DNA from: Diploscapter coronatus
Lineage: Eukaryota; Nematoda; Chromadorea; Rhabditida; Rhabditidae
NCBI GenBank assembly: GCA_964036155.1
Contig: OZ038422.1
Coordinates: 80,065,201-80,129,200 of the forward strand
Length of the DNA: 64,000 nt
Reading direction: 5' to 3'
Part shown: positions 21,789 through 35,578 of the stretch, in pieces
Layout of the letters: each line of letters opens with the position of its first letter
How positions within the stretch are numbered: position 1 is the stretch's first letter
Position numbers and translations under genes: made by a program
Notes under the pieces: model-generated
Databases searched by the model: none
What the model was told of the DNA's origin: nothing
The model's input: the letters and a program-made list of their open reading frames with translations, nothing else

Positions 21789-24700
21789 TTAAATAGCGGA
21801 TTTGGAGAAGGACACCCTCAGATGGGCATTTTCCGCGAGTCTGTGATTGTGCATGACAATCAGTGCGTTGATTGCCGTATCGACGTCTTCTAATTGACAT
21901 AGAGCCATTTTGTGGTCCTTCCTAAAATGCTAGATTGAAATTTTTGCATAAAGCAATTTTCTCTAAACTTTCAAGAAACAATTATTTTTTTTCTAAAGAT
22001 AGAAAATAATTCGGAGCTTCCATATTCTAAAGTGAAACTGACTTGTTTTGTTTCGAGATTACGAAAAAAGATCAATAAAGTTTTCTCAACCTACGGGAAA
22101 AACTTGAATCCTTTGACATTGAATCCGCTAGATTGAAATGCTTCAGTGAGGGTGGCTTCGGTGATGTTCGGAGGGATGTTCGATAGATGGAGTGTGGAAG
22201 AGGGCGGGTAGATGTTCATGTAATTCTTCGAACCAGGTTTCTTGAATCGATGCAGAGGAGAGTGAGCATAATCGCGAGTTAAGCCAGCGTCGGGTTGGCC
22301 TTAAAATTTTTCAGTTATTCTTGGCAACGTTTTCCGAATATTTGGTGAAACTTTTTTAACTTCCAAATCAGCCTTACCTTCTTTAGGCATCTGTACCGAC
22401 GTGTGTCTCGACGCAGTCACCCTGATGAGTCTGTCGTGCCATCTCGCTTTATCCAGATGTTGAATCGCTAAATTTCGTTCTTTCTTTACGCCATCATTTC
22501 TTTTCGAACTCACCCAATTGAGCCTGTTGAGGTTCAGCGTATTGAATCAAGGCGTTATCCTTCTTGTTATACAGAATCTTCACACGAACGACATCGCCGT
22601 AAACTCCTGCAAAAGAAATCACAAAACTGCATTTGTTTGAAAGGTCATTCTTCTCCTCGACTTACCAAACAAAGTGAACAGTCCATCAGTAGTCACCTTC
22701 TAAAAATCAGTTTTCTCTTTCTCATGAAGAAAATCAGTTTACGTTTTCATCCAAATTCGACACGAGAATGACATTGGTCGGAGCGAGAATTCCAACGGGG
22801 AACCGTAGAGTCGACAGGGCTGGGGAGATCGAGGCGCCGATTCCTCCCAGCGAGGGAACGAACGCGTTCAGAGCTTGTGCCTCTGAAATTTATCCTTTCA
22901 TTGGCATTTTATTAATAACAAAAAGTTGCTCTTCATAATAAAAAGGTTAAAAGTCAACTTCTTGTATCAAATCTATAAGACAAATTAAAAGTTCCATCTG
23001 ATCATGATAAATTGACATTTCGAAATTCTTATCATTCTTTTTTTTCCTCAACCTACCACCAGCCGCGGCGGCCGCTGCTTGCGAGAAAATCGTGTTAGCA
23101 TTAGCGGCACCGAAGGAGTAGGAAAACGGAGCGGCCTGCGGCAAAAGTGATTGCAGTCCGGGGATTGCGCCTCAATTGGAATAGTTAATTATCTTAAATT
23201 AGGTCAATTATCCTACTAATTGCAAGCTGTTGCTCCAGAGACATTTCACCGGATGGCAGATTCGGGTTGGTGTAGTCTCGACTCTTGTCGTTGTTGAATT
23301 TGATATTTAGGGTACTCAGTTTACTATAGTCGATTCGGAGAGTGCAGCATCTAAATTTTGACATTTAGAATTTCTTTTCCAATATCCACTTTTATTTTTT
23401 ACCCATTATAAACGTTCTGTCCGTCCAAGCTCTGCTTGGCATTTTGCGCAGCAGTCGCTTCGCTGATTTGAATCAATGCTTGAAACGTGTCTAAAATTAT
23501 GGCATCACCATTGAAATTCCACCATTTTTCAGATAATTTTTAGAATTTTCGGTATAGTTTGCATTTATACTGTAGATTTTCAATATTTTCGTCTCAGCAG
23601 GATAATCCTGAAACTTCGTGGCATTGCGAAAGAAGAGTTTCGAGAAAATAAGTCTCGCGATATAATCCACCTGTTTCCCTATCTTTTCACAGTTGTCACG
23701 ATATCACGAAGTGTTTCAAAAATCCTTTACAGTATTGTTCAGAAACGATAAAAGACAAGCCAAATCTACAGCATAACCGATAAAATAGAGGCGAAATCGG
23801 AAAATTTAGTAGTTGAAAATGATGGAAAGTGTTTCAGTCGAATAGAAGTTTTACTTTTATGACTCTTTCTATTCGATTTTCAAGGAAAAGGATTAGTTTT
23901 AGTAAAAAAGAGCCATCTATGAAATTTTTATTTAAATCTGAGCCTCCATCGATTTTTACTGACATCTGATAAAATTTTATGGTTTTTGATTATTTCGGTA
24001 GAAGCTTATCTTCACTACAACATCCAGACTTGTCAAAATATAGTAATCAGAAATTCAATTCGAGTTTAATCGTATAGATTTGAAAATTCGATGGCATATT
24101 TAAAACCGTATTTTGACAAGTGGTTGAAAACAGCAGCAACGGACTTACTGTTTTTGCTGAAGGTAATAATGCGAAGGACCTTGCCAAAACGGGAGAAAAG
24201 CTGGAAGAAACAGGTAAAACACAGAAATGAATTGATAAATCTCGGATAGGTTGACTTGAAATTTAGGGGGGACTGCTTGTGTACCGATATTAAAGAAGTC
24301 AGTAACAAAATATAGAAGTTACAAAGGTGTTCGAGATACTGCACAGCTCAGGTGGTTAGGAAACTAGTTTGGTTTGTTACAAAAAAAATATTCGAACTAT
24401 GCAATATCTGGTAGAGATAAGAATAGGAAAGCGAAAAATCGACTCTCTAGCAAAATTTTGAAATTCACCTTCAAAATTTAGCATGAGATTTTATAGAGAC
24501 GGGGCTAAAACATAGAAAGAATTCGGGGTTTTTTTTACAAATTTTATTTTCAAGAGCGTGACTTATTTCTTGATCTTCTACTTTTTAAGTAAAAATATGC
24601 CTACTTAGGATGCGCATTTTTATTAGAGACTTGCGTATGAGAGTGATCCAAAGATTTATAAAGGTATGTGAATCAGTTTTTTCAAGCTGATATTCATTTA

Positions 24701-27700
24701 AAAATGTAAGTTTTGAACGAACTTCATCAAGATAAGCATTGAAACAACTAAAACTATTTATACGCAATCATAAGCGAAATATCTTGAAAAGAATATTGCG
24801 AGTTTGTCGTATGAAATGTTGAATAAGTTGTGATAAATCACGAAATAAGCCACCCTCCCATTTCTCTCATAATTTAGGAATATTAGCTTACCGAGTACAG
24901 GACATCGAGAGTGACGGGGTAGATCATGTTCTCGATGATGACTCTGAGGACGCAGTTGGGAGCCTGCTGCGTGCCTGCAGACATGTCCAGAGACGACATC
25001 GACGAGCCATTTGCTATGTTCGCAGAATTCTGCAAACAAAGTTATTTAAAGTTGATCTTCATTTTAATAATCCCTCTAAACTGGTTCTTTAAATAGTTTT
25101 CTTAAAAGTCGATCTTCATTGCATGTTCATAAACGATTTTTAAACTATCTTACTAAATATAAGTTTATCTTCGTAAACATTTGAATTAAACATGGTCTTT
25201 AAAATTCTGAAATGGTAGATAATTATATCATATCTTTTCTAAGTTCTTAACGGCTATTTATAGTCACAAAATATCACTCTTTGAGTAAGTGCTTTTCATA
25301 ATATCATTTGGCATTCGCCAAAATGCCCAAAATGAGCAAATAACATCAAATTTGGATAGAGCTTACATTTATGGCTGGGCATGAATGCCTAGATCTATAG
25401 CGGCATTTCATTATGAAGGGAGTCAGTCAGTCACTAGTACTTGAACTAATGCAAAGTAGCTGCACTAAAGGAATGGCGACTGATATATTGAAGAAGCTAG
25501 ATACTGAATGCTGGATGCTAGATATGAAGAAGGAAAAGATGCAGGAGTTATAGAAGGGGATTTATTAGAATGGTAGCCAAAGAGATATTTCATAAAGAAG
25601 AAATTTAGATATTGAACTTGAAAAAGAATATGAGTAAAGATACTATAAATCAAAATATGAAATACAAAAATCGAAGCAGATTAAACAAAATTTCAAATGC
25701 TAGAAATTGATCTCACTTTTTAGTAAATATGAAGTATGAGAGATGAGTTATAGACAGACAGAAAGGAATTCTTCAGTTGGTAGATATATTATATCCCCAG
25801 ATATACAAATATAATTGAGCAGGAGCAGCATGTCTTCAATGCTTCAAAGGAAATTAAATGAGAGGAAGGAGACTATCCGCGAAAGAGTGGAATATTGCAA
25901 CCATAGAAGGAGGAATGGCAGGAGCAATGAAAAGGAAGAGCGTGATGAAGAGTAAAGAATGGGGAAGAATATCATCGTGATGGAGATATTTCATCTAATT
26001 GCATGAAAATTGGTCATTTTTTTAAGATTAGGAAAAGTTTAAATACTGCTTAAACAAAATTCATTGCATTTCTTCCAAGTAGAAAATTAAAAAAAAAAAA
26101 AAAAAACTACCGTTTTGAGAAAATGATTTACCTCAGTAGGGCTTTTTGAAAATAAGTTTTCAGTAATTTTTACCTGATCCACGATTTGTGGCTGTCTGAA
26201 GTCATAGGCATAGGCCGCAGGATCGTTAGGGTTGGCCTGAGCGGCCTGGACGACAGCAGCAGCAGCCGTGAGGGAATGAGAATGGCTGAGGGGCTGCGCG
26301 AGCAACGTCGTGGGGGCTGCCATCCGTTTCTTGGCCGAACTCACAGACCCAACTGAACCACCAGCTGCGTCCCCGCAACGAGGTCCGCAATCGAGTGCGC
26401 GCTTCGTCTTACTGCAGTGATGGGGCATAGATCGATTCAGATTCACGGAAAATGTACGGCACACGCGATATGAGGCCAATTTCAATGGAGACGAATCAAT
26501 AGTTCGACTAGAATGAGAGATTCAAGAGTAATAACGTATAAATATACTATGAATTAAAAGTGTGACGAGGGTTTAGAAAAATATCAAAATGCCTTTCAAG
26601 CAACTATTTTAGGTAATCAGCTTCAATCGAGACTGAATCAAGACCAATAGTTAGAAGAATAGGTAGCAGCTAATTGATACAGTATTGAATGGAGGTACAA
26701 CAGTATGTGAAACATATGAGAAAAGGAATCGATACAAAGAGAATATAGAGAGAAAAAGTAAAAAGTTCGTGAATCAGTGAGAATTTGAGAAGGGGAATCG
26801 TGAAGAACAACGAGTCAGATTATCGTGGGACGGCCCTAATAAGGCAGGCACAAATCGCTATTTTCGAATAGGGACAGGTAAGAGACACAGAGAAACCAGA
26901 GAACCGCGAATACACATACAGATAATACGGTGGAATTAGAGAAGGTATTTCAAATATTCGAAATCTGTTCGTATTTATCGCATAGTGAACGATACGAGTT
27001 TCAATGTTTCATAGAAAATGATGGTTTATTGATGAAGAGTAGAGATGAAAACCGTTTGGCATGAATTTATGTTAGAGCATAACTTCTGCAAATGTTTGCA
27101 AATTCTGATGAATGGGAATGATCATAAAAAGTTGAAATTCGTGCGAAAAGAGGAGGGAAGAATTTGGACGGCGATTTCAATAAAACCGCACCAACATTTG
27201 GGTATTCGAAGAAGAAAAAGTTGTAGTCAAAAGAAAGATTTCTTTCTCTCTACTCTCTAGAAAATCTTCTATCTCTCTCGTTTCAAAACCGCGATTTCGC
27301 TTTGAATGATTGTAAGGCAAAGTGTTACAGAAAGACAGAAAGAGGACGACATATGGAAAGAATAAAGGATAGAGAGAGGGGAAAAGAAGCAGGAAATTAG
27401 GAGCAGATACAAAGTTTCTTTGAAATTTCGAAATGAAATATTAGCAAACTTTGAAAAAATAGCGCAAAATTTCATAGGCACATTGAAAATAATCATATCG
27501 CTGAAAATGAAAAGATCGAAAAATCTATCGTTTCTAACAACAGTTAGTCGATTGGTTACGGGTTATGCGTGGCCTTTGCACGTAGGACTAAGCGCTGAGG
27601 AAAATCGTCCAAAACGCACAAAACGCGTGAAACGATGAATAAATACAAGAAGAGATGCGAGAAATCTGTTGGAATAGCAGAATTCGGGCACTGTTTCGGC

Positions 27701-30700
27701 CTATGGGTGCGCGAAGCGAGGTCAATGGCTTCAAGAACTAAAGAAATGGTTTAGAAGAAAGAAATCCGACGAATAAGCGTGCAGAGAAGAAGACACTTGT
27801 AAATAGGAATATCCATAAATGGAACGATATAAACGGTGAGGGTTTAAATAATGAAGGCTGAGCTTGGGTAATTTTTGATGAAAGTTTTAAAAAGTAATTT
27901 TTAGAATGTTCAATTCTCGGAACAATATAAAAAAAAAGATCAAATTTATGATAAGATGATGACATGCTTACAAAAATAGAATAGCATAGATAGACATGTG
28001 ATGATAGCCAAATGAAAAAAATGGCAATAAAGAGAATTAAAGAAGCAAAACAGAATGGAAAAGATGCCCTTGAGCAGGCTCGCAACACATAATAAAATGT
28101 GAAGCATTCTAGAGAAGATGAATGAAATAGACACTGATGAGGGAATATGGAAGCTGAAGAGATCGAGAGATGCAGAGATCATAAGAATTAGATCTCGAAA
28201 AACAAGTTCCTTTCATGTGCAAATTAGTAAAATGGGTGTGTTTTAAGATAATTGCATGAAATAGAACATTTAGAAGTCACATTTAAGATTTTAGAAATCC
28301 ACATTTCATTACGAGTTTCAAAAGATTTACGCTTCAGCTGATAACTCAAATTTGTAATACAGTTGATAACGCGCTAAGCCTTACTACTACTGATAAATAA
28401 GAAAATAAAGAAAAGGATTTATGTTACCGATACTTTCTAACTTACGTCTACTTTCCAGACTATAAAGAAGTATTCTTAGGTAAGAAGGGAAGGAAAGAAA
28501 CGATGCCTGAGATAAATTAACACTCATCACCTGTCTGACAGATAGGCAGTATGTTCAATGAGCGTGAAAAATTGGGAAGAAACAAAGAATTAGAGAAGTC
28601 AAGAGATAGTGGCGTTTACAATGAGTTTAGAGAAAAGAACAATTAACGGAAATGTCTAATTCCCTAATTTGGGAGGCAATCAATAATCTTAAATCTTATC
28701 AATCTCAAGGCTACTTACTTTAAAGAAAGTCGGAATTCGGTAAGGTTCGGAAAGCTTGCGAAATTTCGAGAACATGACCTATCTAATTAGCTGAAAAAGG
28801 ATAAACCGTGCGGTACTTTGCAAGATTATGAAATTTGCAAGAATGCGGCGCATTTTTTCAAAGAAGCGAAACTGCAATTCCAATTGACAAATCGTTGCGT
28901 GTAAATGAGAAAATTTCACACAGGAGATGCTTGAATTTGAAATAGGAGTCAATAACAAAATGAGCATTTGAATGGATACGAGAGAGATAAGGAAGGCAGG
29001 AGAAGGGATGAGAAAGAGCGAAATTAGAGATAAAGAAAAATGTGGAAAGAAAGATAGAGAAAATGAGAAATAGCATTCAAAATAATAGATAGAAAAGAAA
29101 GAGAATGCTTCTCGGGGTAGCATAAAATTGTAAATGAGAACGAATTAAAATGTGCATGTGTGTCGCGCTTCAGACCCTTATAAGGAAAATTCTCTATCTC
29201 TGTAATCTCTCAAATTTCAGCACTATATTTCAGCTTATCTCTTTCTCCGTCCTCTCTCTGATATAATTAGTCTCTATATCCCAAAATGGAATACCCCATT
29301 GAATAGGAATCTCAATAAAATGATGGTACATCGGTCAAAGCATGAATACGGAGAATAAAGCAGGCGAAGAGTATAGTCGAAAACTCATATCATTGAATTT
29401 AAAATAGAAAGGGTTTCATCGAAATATCAAAATATTTTGAGTTCAGATCAAACTCCGAAGATCAACTTCAGGAAAATGAAGAACATCTATTTACAAGAGA
29501 AGAAGAATATCATTTTCCAAATATTTTTGTTTAAAAATGGCTTTGGACCAAATTTTGAGGACTGATCTTTTCCGAATTGGACAATTTCTAATTTTTAATC
29601 AACAAAGTTAATGTTCCTCGAGAGTTAAGTTAATTTAAGAAAATCAACCTTTTGCGTAAATCGAAAATTAATCAAGCGAAAGAAAATTCTCGACAAAAAT
29701 GCTTGCAAACTTTGTGACTTTTTGAAAGTACCAGGAGACATTTTAGAACATCTGCAAAGGAATAAAAGTATCCGATACAAAAATATTGGCTTGGTTCATA
29801 GGTCATAGCGCCCCTTATAGCTTTCTCCGTATATAACGAATCCAAATGGGGTTTTCGGTATTAGTACCCTTAACGTATTGGCTTTTCAAAGATATACTTT
29901 TCAACTCCGTGCTTTTACATATTACGTGTAAACGCTATGGAAAACGAATCTAACTTTTAGGATCCCAATAAATACCTCATTTCTTGTTCCAGTGCAAAGG
30001 TTTTCTATCAAATGTTATATCATATTGAAGCATTGCATAAGTACTCCACGATAATATAAAACTTTGACTTTAGTTGCGGTTATACACAGTTTGCGCGTGA
30101 AATTTTCACAAAACCTTATAAAGTCATTTCAGTAAATCGATTCCAAAGTGTTGGATGTGAGAATTTCTGCAGTCGCTTCACAAAAGTTGCTAGAATTCAA
30201 TGGCAATTCGAATGGTACCAAATTTGGTCTAGTTCGATGACTTAAAAAATCTATTTTCCACCTAAGGGGGACCATTATGTGAAACCATGTCGTTTCGCAC
30301 GTACTCGGTGAAGCCACGGAGTTTTGAGATGCATCATATGAAAGCTCATATGTTAGAGGTATTAAAACCCCATTTTGATTCGTTAGATGCGAAATAAGTT
30401 ATAGGGAGTGCTACAAACGTATGGAGACCAACTTAATAGATGGTAGTTTCAGTTTTAGGTTATTACAGTAGTTCCACAACACCGCAAGATAGAATTATTT
30501 TATCCTCAGAAGCATGGGGATCATTAGGAAATTAAAACTGAAATAGATATAATTACATTTTGGATAAAAGCTCCAAATGTCTACATTCTGGCTTTTCCTG
30601 TCTTATATCATTGAACGAGGCAGAGACGCAGAATATGGATATTTCAAGAGGTACCTGTGGTCTGAGGCTTGGATATAATAAATATTTGCTTGGCCAAGAC

Positions 30701-33700
30701 AGAGGATTTTAATTGACGGAATGGCGAAACGAGGAAGGGGCCATTGGAGAAAATGAAAAATTGCGGCCTCAGAGCATTTTTATTTTTAGAAATTTTTTTT
30801 TAAATATGGTACGATCTTCAGCTTTGGTAAAAATTTGATATTTACGCTTTGATGACTTTCAGAGATTTAGAATTATCAGAGCATGCAAAATTTGAGATTT
30901 TAAGAGTAAACCAGATTTCACATGTCTTTTCACAGATGAATAAGGATTTGCAAAGATTATACTGAACCAGTATTGGAGTAAGCTAAAAACTATAGAGGAA
31001 AATCGTAAAGCTATGCACTTCCTAACTCAAAATGTTAGCAAAGTTAGATGTCGAGAAAAGTAGATTTTCAAAGAAAGTTTAGCACCAGAAAGAAAGCACG
31101 CATTTTAGCAAATTTATATACAAAAATGATGAAATCGATATCGGAATCGAAATCATCGAAATAGTGCGTTAAATCGAGAGGTCACAGAAAGAGAAAAATA
31201 TGAGAAAGAAATTTACGAGAGACGAGGAAGAATGCAGAAGGGAGAGACGAGAAGAGATAAATAAAACAGAGGATAGAACGGAAATAAAAGTAGGCTGAAC
31301 AAACGAAAAGCTTGCACGGAAAAAGCGGAAGATCTGGAGTCAAGAAGGAGAAGAAGATCAGGATAAAATTTGAAAGGATTTTTGATAGCCTATTTGATTT
31401 CCCAGAGAATTTTTTAGATCGTTTACGTCTTGCAAAAATCAACGAAATAAAAAAGATTTATGATAACTGATATAAAATTCGTGAGAAAAATATGATATAT
31501 TTTCTGGAAGAGTGAAAGTTTCTAAATAACGAATTTTCGAGCCAAAACTCAACTTGCAAATGTGTAAGAATGCGAAGACTGCAAAATTATAAAACTGACG
31601 TGATCAAAAATTCATGGACCTTTAACCCGAAAAATAGGCTGCGGGTGGGTCGGTCAACAAACAAAAACTATTCGAGAAAGGGCCGATGCTTGATTTATAC
31701 AACAAGTTATTATATCTAGTTTTAGAGAGCTGGACTTCACCGTGACGCAATAACGTGATAAGGTATAATAAGCGATCAAATTAATGAGATCGCTCAAATA
31801 TGCGTATATTTTGCCAGGAAACTTTCATCAAAGACTCATTTCGGAAGTAGCATAAACTGAGAAAATGTGCAGAGATATTGCATTTATACGAAAACCCTGG
31901 CCACGCCCACTTTACGCAACTCAACGGAAAATGCGATATTAGAAAACAAAGGCCGGGGCGTTTTCGAGAGGACGTCAAAAATTGTCAGTGGGGAATTTTT
32001 AATGAGAAAATAGCCGCAAGGGCGGAAGGGAGGTAATGAAGCCCGACGCCTAATGAAGGATAACGGGAAAATCTATTTTCAACTTATACGATTTAGTAAA
32101 AACAACGACGACAGATCTTCGTCAATCGATGTCTCTGTCAAAACAACAGTAACAAAGTGCAAATTCAGTCTTCCTTCTAAACTAATCCCTAAATCTAGAA
32201 ATCTCAAATAGATCAGGCAGTGTTTGTTAATTAGAAAAACGGCTGTGATACAAAAATCTCGAGATAAGAAAAGGGGATTAGGCCGACGGAGATAAAAAAA
32301 AATGCCCCCGAAGCAAGTGGGAGAGAATTAACGAAATAGTATGAAAATTAGAAGAGGGGAAAAGAAAAAGACTCAGAAAATGAAAGAGATCCCCTCGCAT
32401 CGCAATTACATGTGTGTGTGTGTGCATGTCTGCGCAGTGGCATATCTTTAGTTCTCTAACTCTCTTTAATTTACATGTCATTTTTGCGCCTTTTCTAATT
32501 GTCTAGCGACTCTCATTATAATCAAATTCTTTTATTCTTATCTTTACGCTATCTAACATTCAATGCTATTTTTCAATTTTCTCCAGCCGACTGTCACCTC
32601 AGGGCATATCAAATCAAGAAGCAATATTTCAACTCAGAACAAACTAAATTAAGATTAAGGTAGAAGGAATAGAACTGCAAATGAAGAGAGTGGAAAGAAG
32701 TAGGAAATAGTAAAGCAGTCTGAGATAAATCGGGATCAGATGTGCGCGATCTAAAGAGTAGCAGATGCCTCAGGGCAATATGTTCTAATTAAGAAATGGA
32801 GAGGATATGGAGAAGTGTTTCGAGAAAATTTAGTGAATATTTATTGAGATTTAGAAGAAATGAGAATGAAATTACTACGATTCAACGAAATTGCGGAAAT
32901 TCATGTAACAACTCGAAATGATCCTTTCCTACTTGTCGCGCGAGACAAATCAAAGGTAAGACTAAAATTTCTACAATTTATCGGCTAAAAGTCAATAAAA
33001 CATTTCCAAATTGCCTGGCCAACATTTTATGAAACATATCTGGTCTATTACTCTTTTAGGTATTATGATCTTATTCACATTTGGAGAATATTGCAAAATA
33101 AGAGACGGAAAAGAAAAGTAACACTTCTTAAAATTGCCATTTGCCAAAAATGCATTTTGCTATAACATTACGTGATTAAGGATAGGCATTGAAAGTCAGC
33201 TGGCATACCGCAATTCCCTCTGCTCATTTAGTGGTTAGTTGTATAATGAAATGCGCGAGAGCCAAAGCTGACTTGAATATCAATGCTTGAAGCTTGAAAA
33301 CGAGAGAAGAAAAGATGGAGAAACTGAGAAATAGCTAGAAAATTGATGTGAGAGAAAGGAAAAAGAGCAGTAATTAGAAGGATGGGCCTAAATAGCGTGA
33401 AAGTTCCATTATATAAAGCTCTCCTTGACATGTTATACTACGTCAGAGAAGATATTGTGGAAAATAGAGATAAAAGGAATATAATCTTATGAGTGGAAGA
33501 GGAAGCGTTGGATCTATGAAACATAGTCGAATTAGTCTTATCAACTTAAGGAAAATGCAAAATTTTTTGCAAATAATAGCAAAGAAGCTAATTTGCATAG
33601 TGAATTTTGGTCTAATCAACTAAATCAAAGGGGCGGCAAATATTCAAAGATTTGGAATTGAAAAGTTGGACTTTGTCAAAATCCTTAATCAAAACTCTTA

Positions 33701-35578
33701 CTCAAAATCAAATATTATTTCCTCGATAAAATATGAGATGCAGCATTTTTTCCTTCAATCTTAGATAGAGCCTTTCTTCTCGATCCCACAAAACATAACA
33801 TATTTATTACAGATGTGGTGCCGCCTCGCATATCTCGCTGCCTCGGGCAAAGGAGAAATGAAGGAGGGGGAATTTCATTGGATTTTATTAGATGAGAAAG
33901 CAAGAAAGGAACTACTCAAAAATTATTGAATTGAATATTGTTTCTGGTAAAAATAAGATGTAGGAAAATGGAAAAAAAACTAGAAAAGATCTAAAATAGC
34001 AGTTATGACAAATTATGGACCTGATTTGTCAAAAGTGATATTTCGTGACTGTGAAAATAAAAATAAATAAATGGCAAAAATGTGCGTACCTCTTGATCAG
34101 CCTGGCTGCTCTGCGATGGCCGGTTTTTGTCCAGCTTCAACTCCTGATGCGTACTGTATTGAGCAAATATCGTGCGGCCACGAACCTGAAAGTTTTATAT
34201 TTGGTAAAAAAGCGTAAATTATGCAACCAGTATTTTGAAACTCCATCGTGGATATATAATTATATAATCTTGTATGATTTGATCCCTACATTTCATAACG
34301 TTAGGATAAAGTTGATCTCCACTTTTTGAGATAATTTTTATTTTACCTGTATCGGTATCGAATTCATAGCATTAACAAATGACGCTGCGCCCGCCTCGGA
34401 CTCGTATTCGACGAAGGCCTGAAAATAATTTTTAATTTTGGTTTCGGAAGCATCAAAGTTTACTTGACTTTTTCCTTTAAGCATCATGTAATTGCTAACT
34501 CGAGCGTATTGTAGGCATAATTGCAACAATTCGACGTCATTCATATCGAGAGGCAAATTTCTAAAAATCAGCATTTTTCATTCCTTTTGGTTTTTAAGGG
34601 ACCGTATATGGACGACTTTAGATAAAGAACCACTATTCTGCAGCTGGCTATTGTTACAGGAAGGCATCTGAAACTATGGATTATGACGATTGAATTTTTT
34701 CTTCGAAACTACAAAATTGTTTGTCTTATACGGAAAAATGTTATATTGCATCATTTTAAAATAATAACATCTCTTCAAGGATATTTTAAAGTATGGCGAT
34801 TTGTAAGAATAAAAATTGCGATGGCAACTTAACAAAAATAGTATTGATAAAAGATGGAAAAAGTTCCCCTAGCCATTTTTGGTATAAATCATACCATTTG
34901 TGGTATAATATATCTGTTTGATCGATTACAATTTGTATGTCGCCGAATATTTCAAAGTAGAGAATTACAATTACCGTAATAGGAGCGAGACAGACGTTGG
35001 TTGGTGGGGGTGGAACAGTTGCTGCACCATTTGGTGGAGCGCTTGACGCAGCCACGGAAGTGAGAGGCACCCCGGTGAGAAGTTGAGGCATGGAGGGGAC
35101 AGGCAGAAGGAATGGGGAGGAGTAGAAAGCGGAAGGATCGAGTTTGGCCTGAAATTATCGATACAATTTTTCAGCTCCTAGAAAAAGACCACTTTTGCTC
35201 CATCCTTTTTTCTTTCCTTCATACTATATTTCTTCGAAAAAGTGAGGTGTCTTTCTATGAACCCAATTTTTCCAGAAAAATATACTGGTAAATTTTTGTC
35301 TCATTTGTGAATCGAAAAAGAAAAAGTTGTACGACACATCCAAATCAACTAATCTGTACTTCATAAAAATATTCTCGACCTAGTTAGATAAATTCTAATT
35401 TCAATCGGAAGTTCCTATATGTATTTGAAGGTTGAAATAATTCTGGAGAATCCTTGATTTTAGGCGTAAATCGAAAAAAAAAATCAAATGAATTCACCTT
35501 TTTTGGCTCTGAGTCAGCGGTCATAACAGACGACAGGGCAGCGCCATTTACCGAGCACAGAACTTCATCAGAAATTCG
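21789..35578 (-). CDS. ptb-1: polypyrimidine tract-binding protein (PTB/PTBP1 orthologue, four RRMs)
   Basis: Exons in gene order: 35498-35578, 34975-35148, 34603-34637, 34464-34560, 34347-34418, 34090-34185, 26174-26329 (linker, uncertain), 24892-25029, 24149-24200, 23403-23490, 23217-23350, 23057-23170, 22743-22882, 22666-22699, 22514-22606, 22378-22467, 22095-22299 and 21789-21921. Phases agree throughout. The product follows vertebrate PTBP1 closely: RRM1 ([23 protein letters not shown]), RRM2 ([34 protein letters not shown]), then the [20 protein letters not shown] stretch, an Ala-rich linker, RRM3 ([27 protein letters not shown]) and RRM4 ([28 protein letters not shown]), ending [12 protein letters not shown] binds pyrimidine-rich RNA in the nucleus and represses exons. 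The N-terminus is incomplete: [12 protein letters not shown] matches the human RGSDEL segment, and the start may be at 43208. Introns are large, about 7.8 kb before the linker exon. Confidence 0.93.
26174..26329 (-). CDS. ptb-1: PTB linker or alternative N-terminal exon
   Basis: This exon encodes Ala/Gln-rich sequence ([20 protein letters not shown]) and ends at CAG with a good donor, in phase with the RRM2 exon. Upstream the frame stays open through a basic [10 protein letters not shown] segment to a possible acceptor (cactgcag) at 26412-26413. If the acceptor is just before AAACGG, it joins in phase to the RRM1 exon at 34090. If translation starts at MAAPTTLL, an isoform without RRM1 would result. 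Which is used cannot be told from sequence. Confidence 0.5.
29801..30420. mobile_element. 620-bp element with about 110-bp diverged inverted ends
   Basis: The left end (CTCCGTATATAACGAATCCA, AATGGGGTTTT, TATTGGCTTTTCAAAG, CAACTCCGTG) pairs with the right end (CACGGAGTTTTGAG, ATATGAAAGCTCATATG, AAAACCCCATT, TGATTCGTTAGATG). The core has no coding capacity. This is the structure of a non-autonomous DNA transposon, lying in the 7.8-kb PTB intron. Confidence 0.72.

Noticed and set aside
26087..26106. Poly(A) run as a retrotransposon tail
   Set aside because: A plain homopolymer inside a PTB intron with no adjoining element or target-site duplication.
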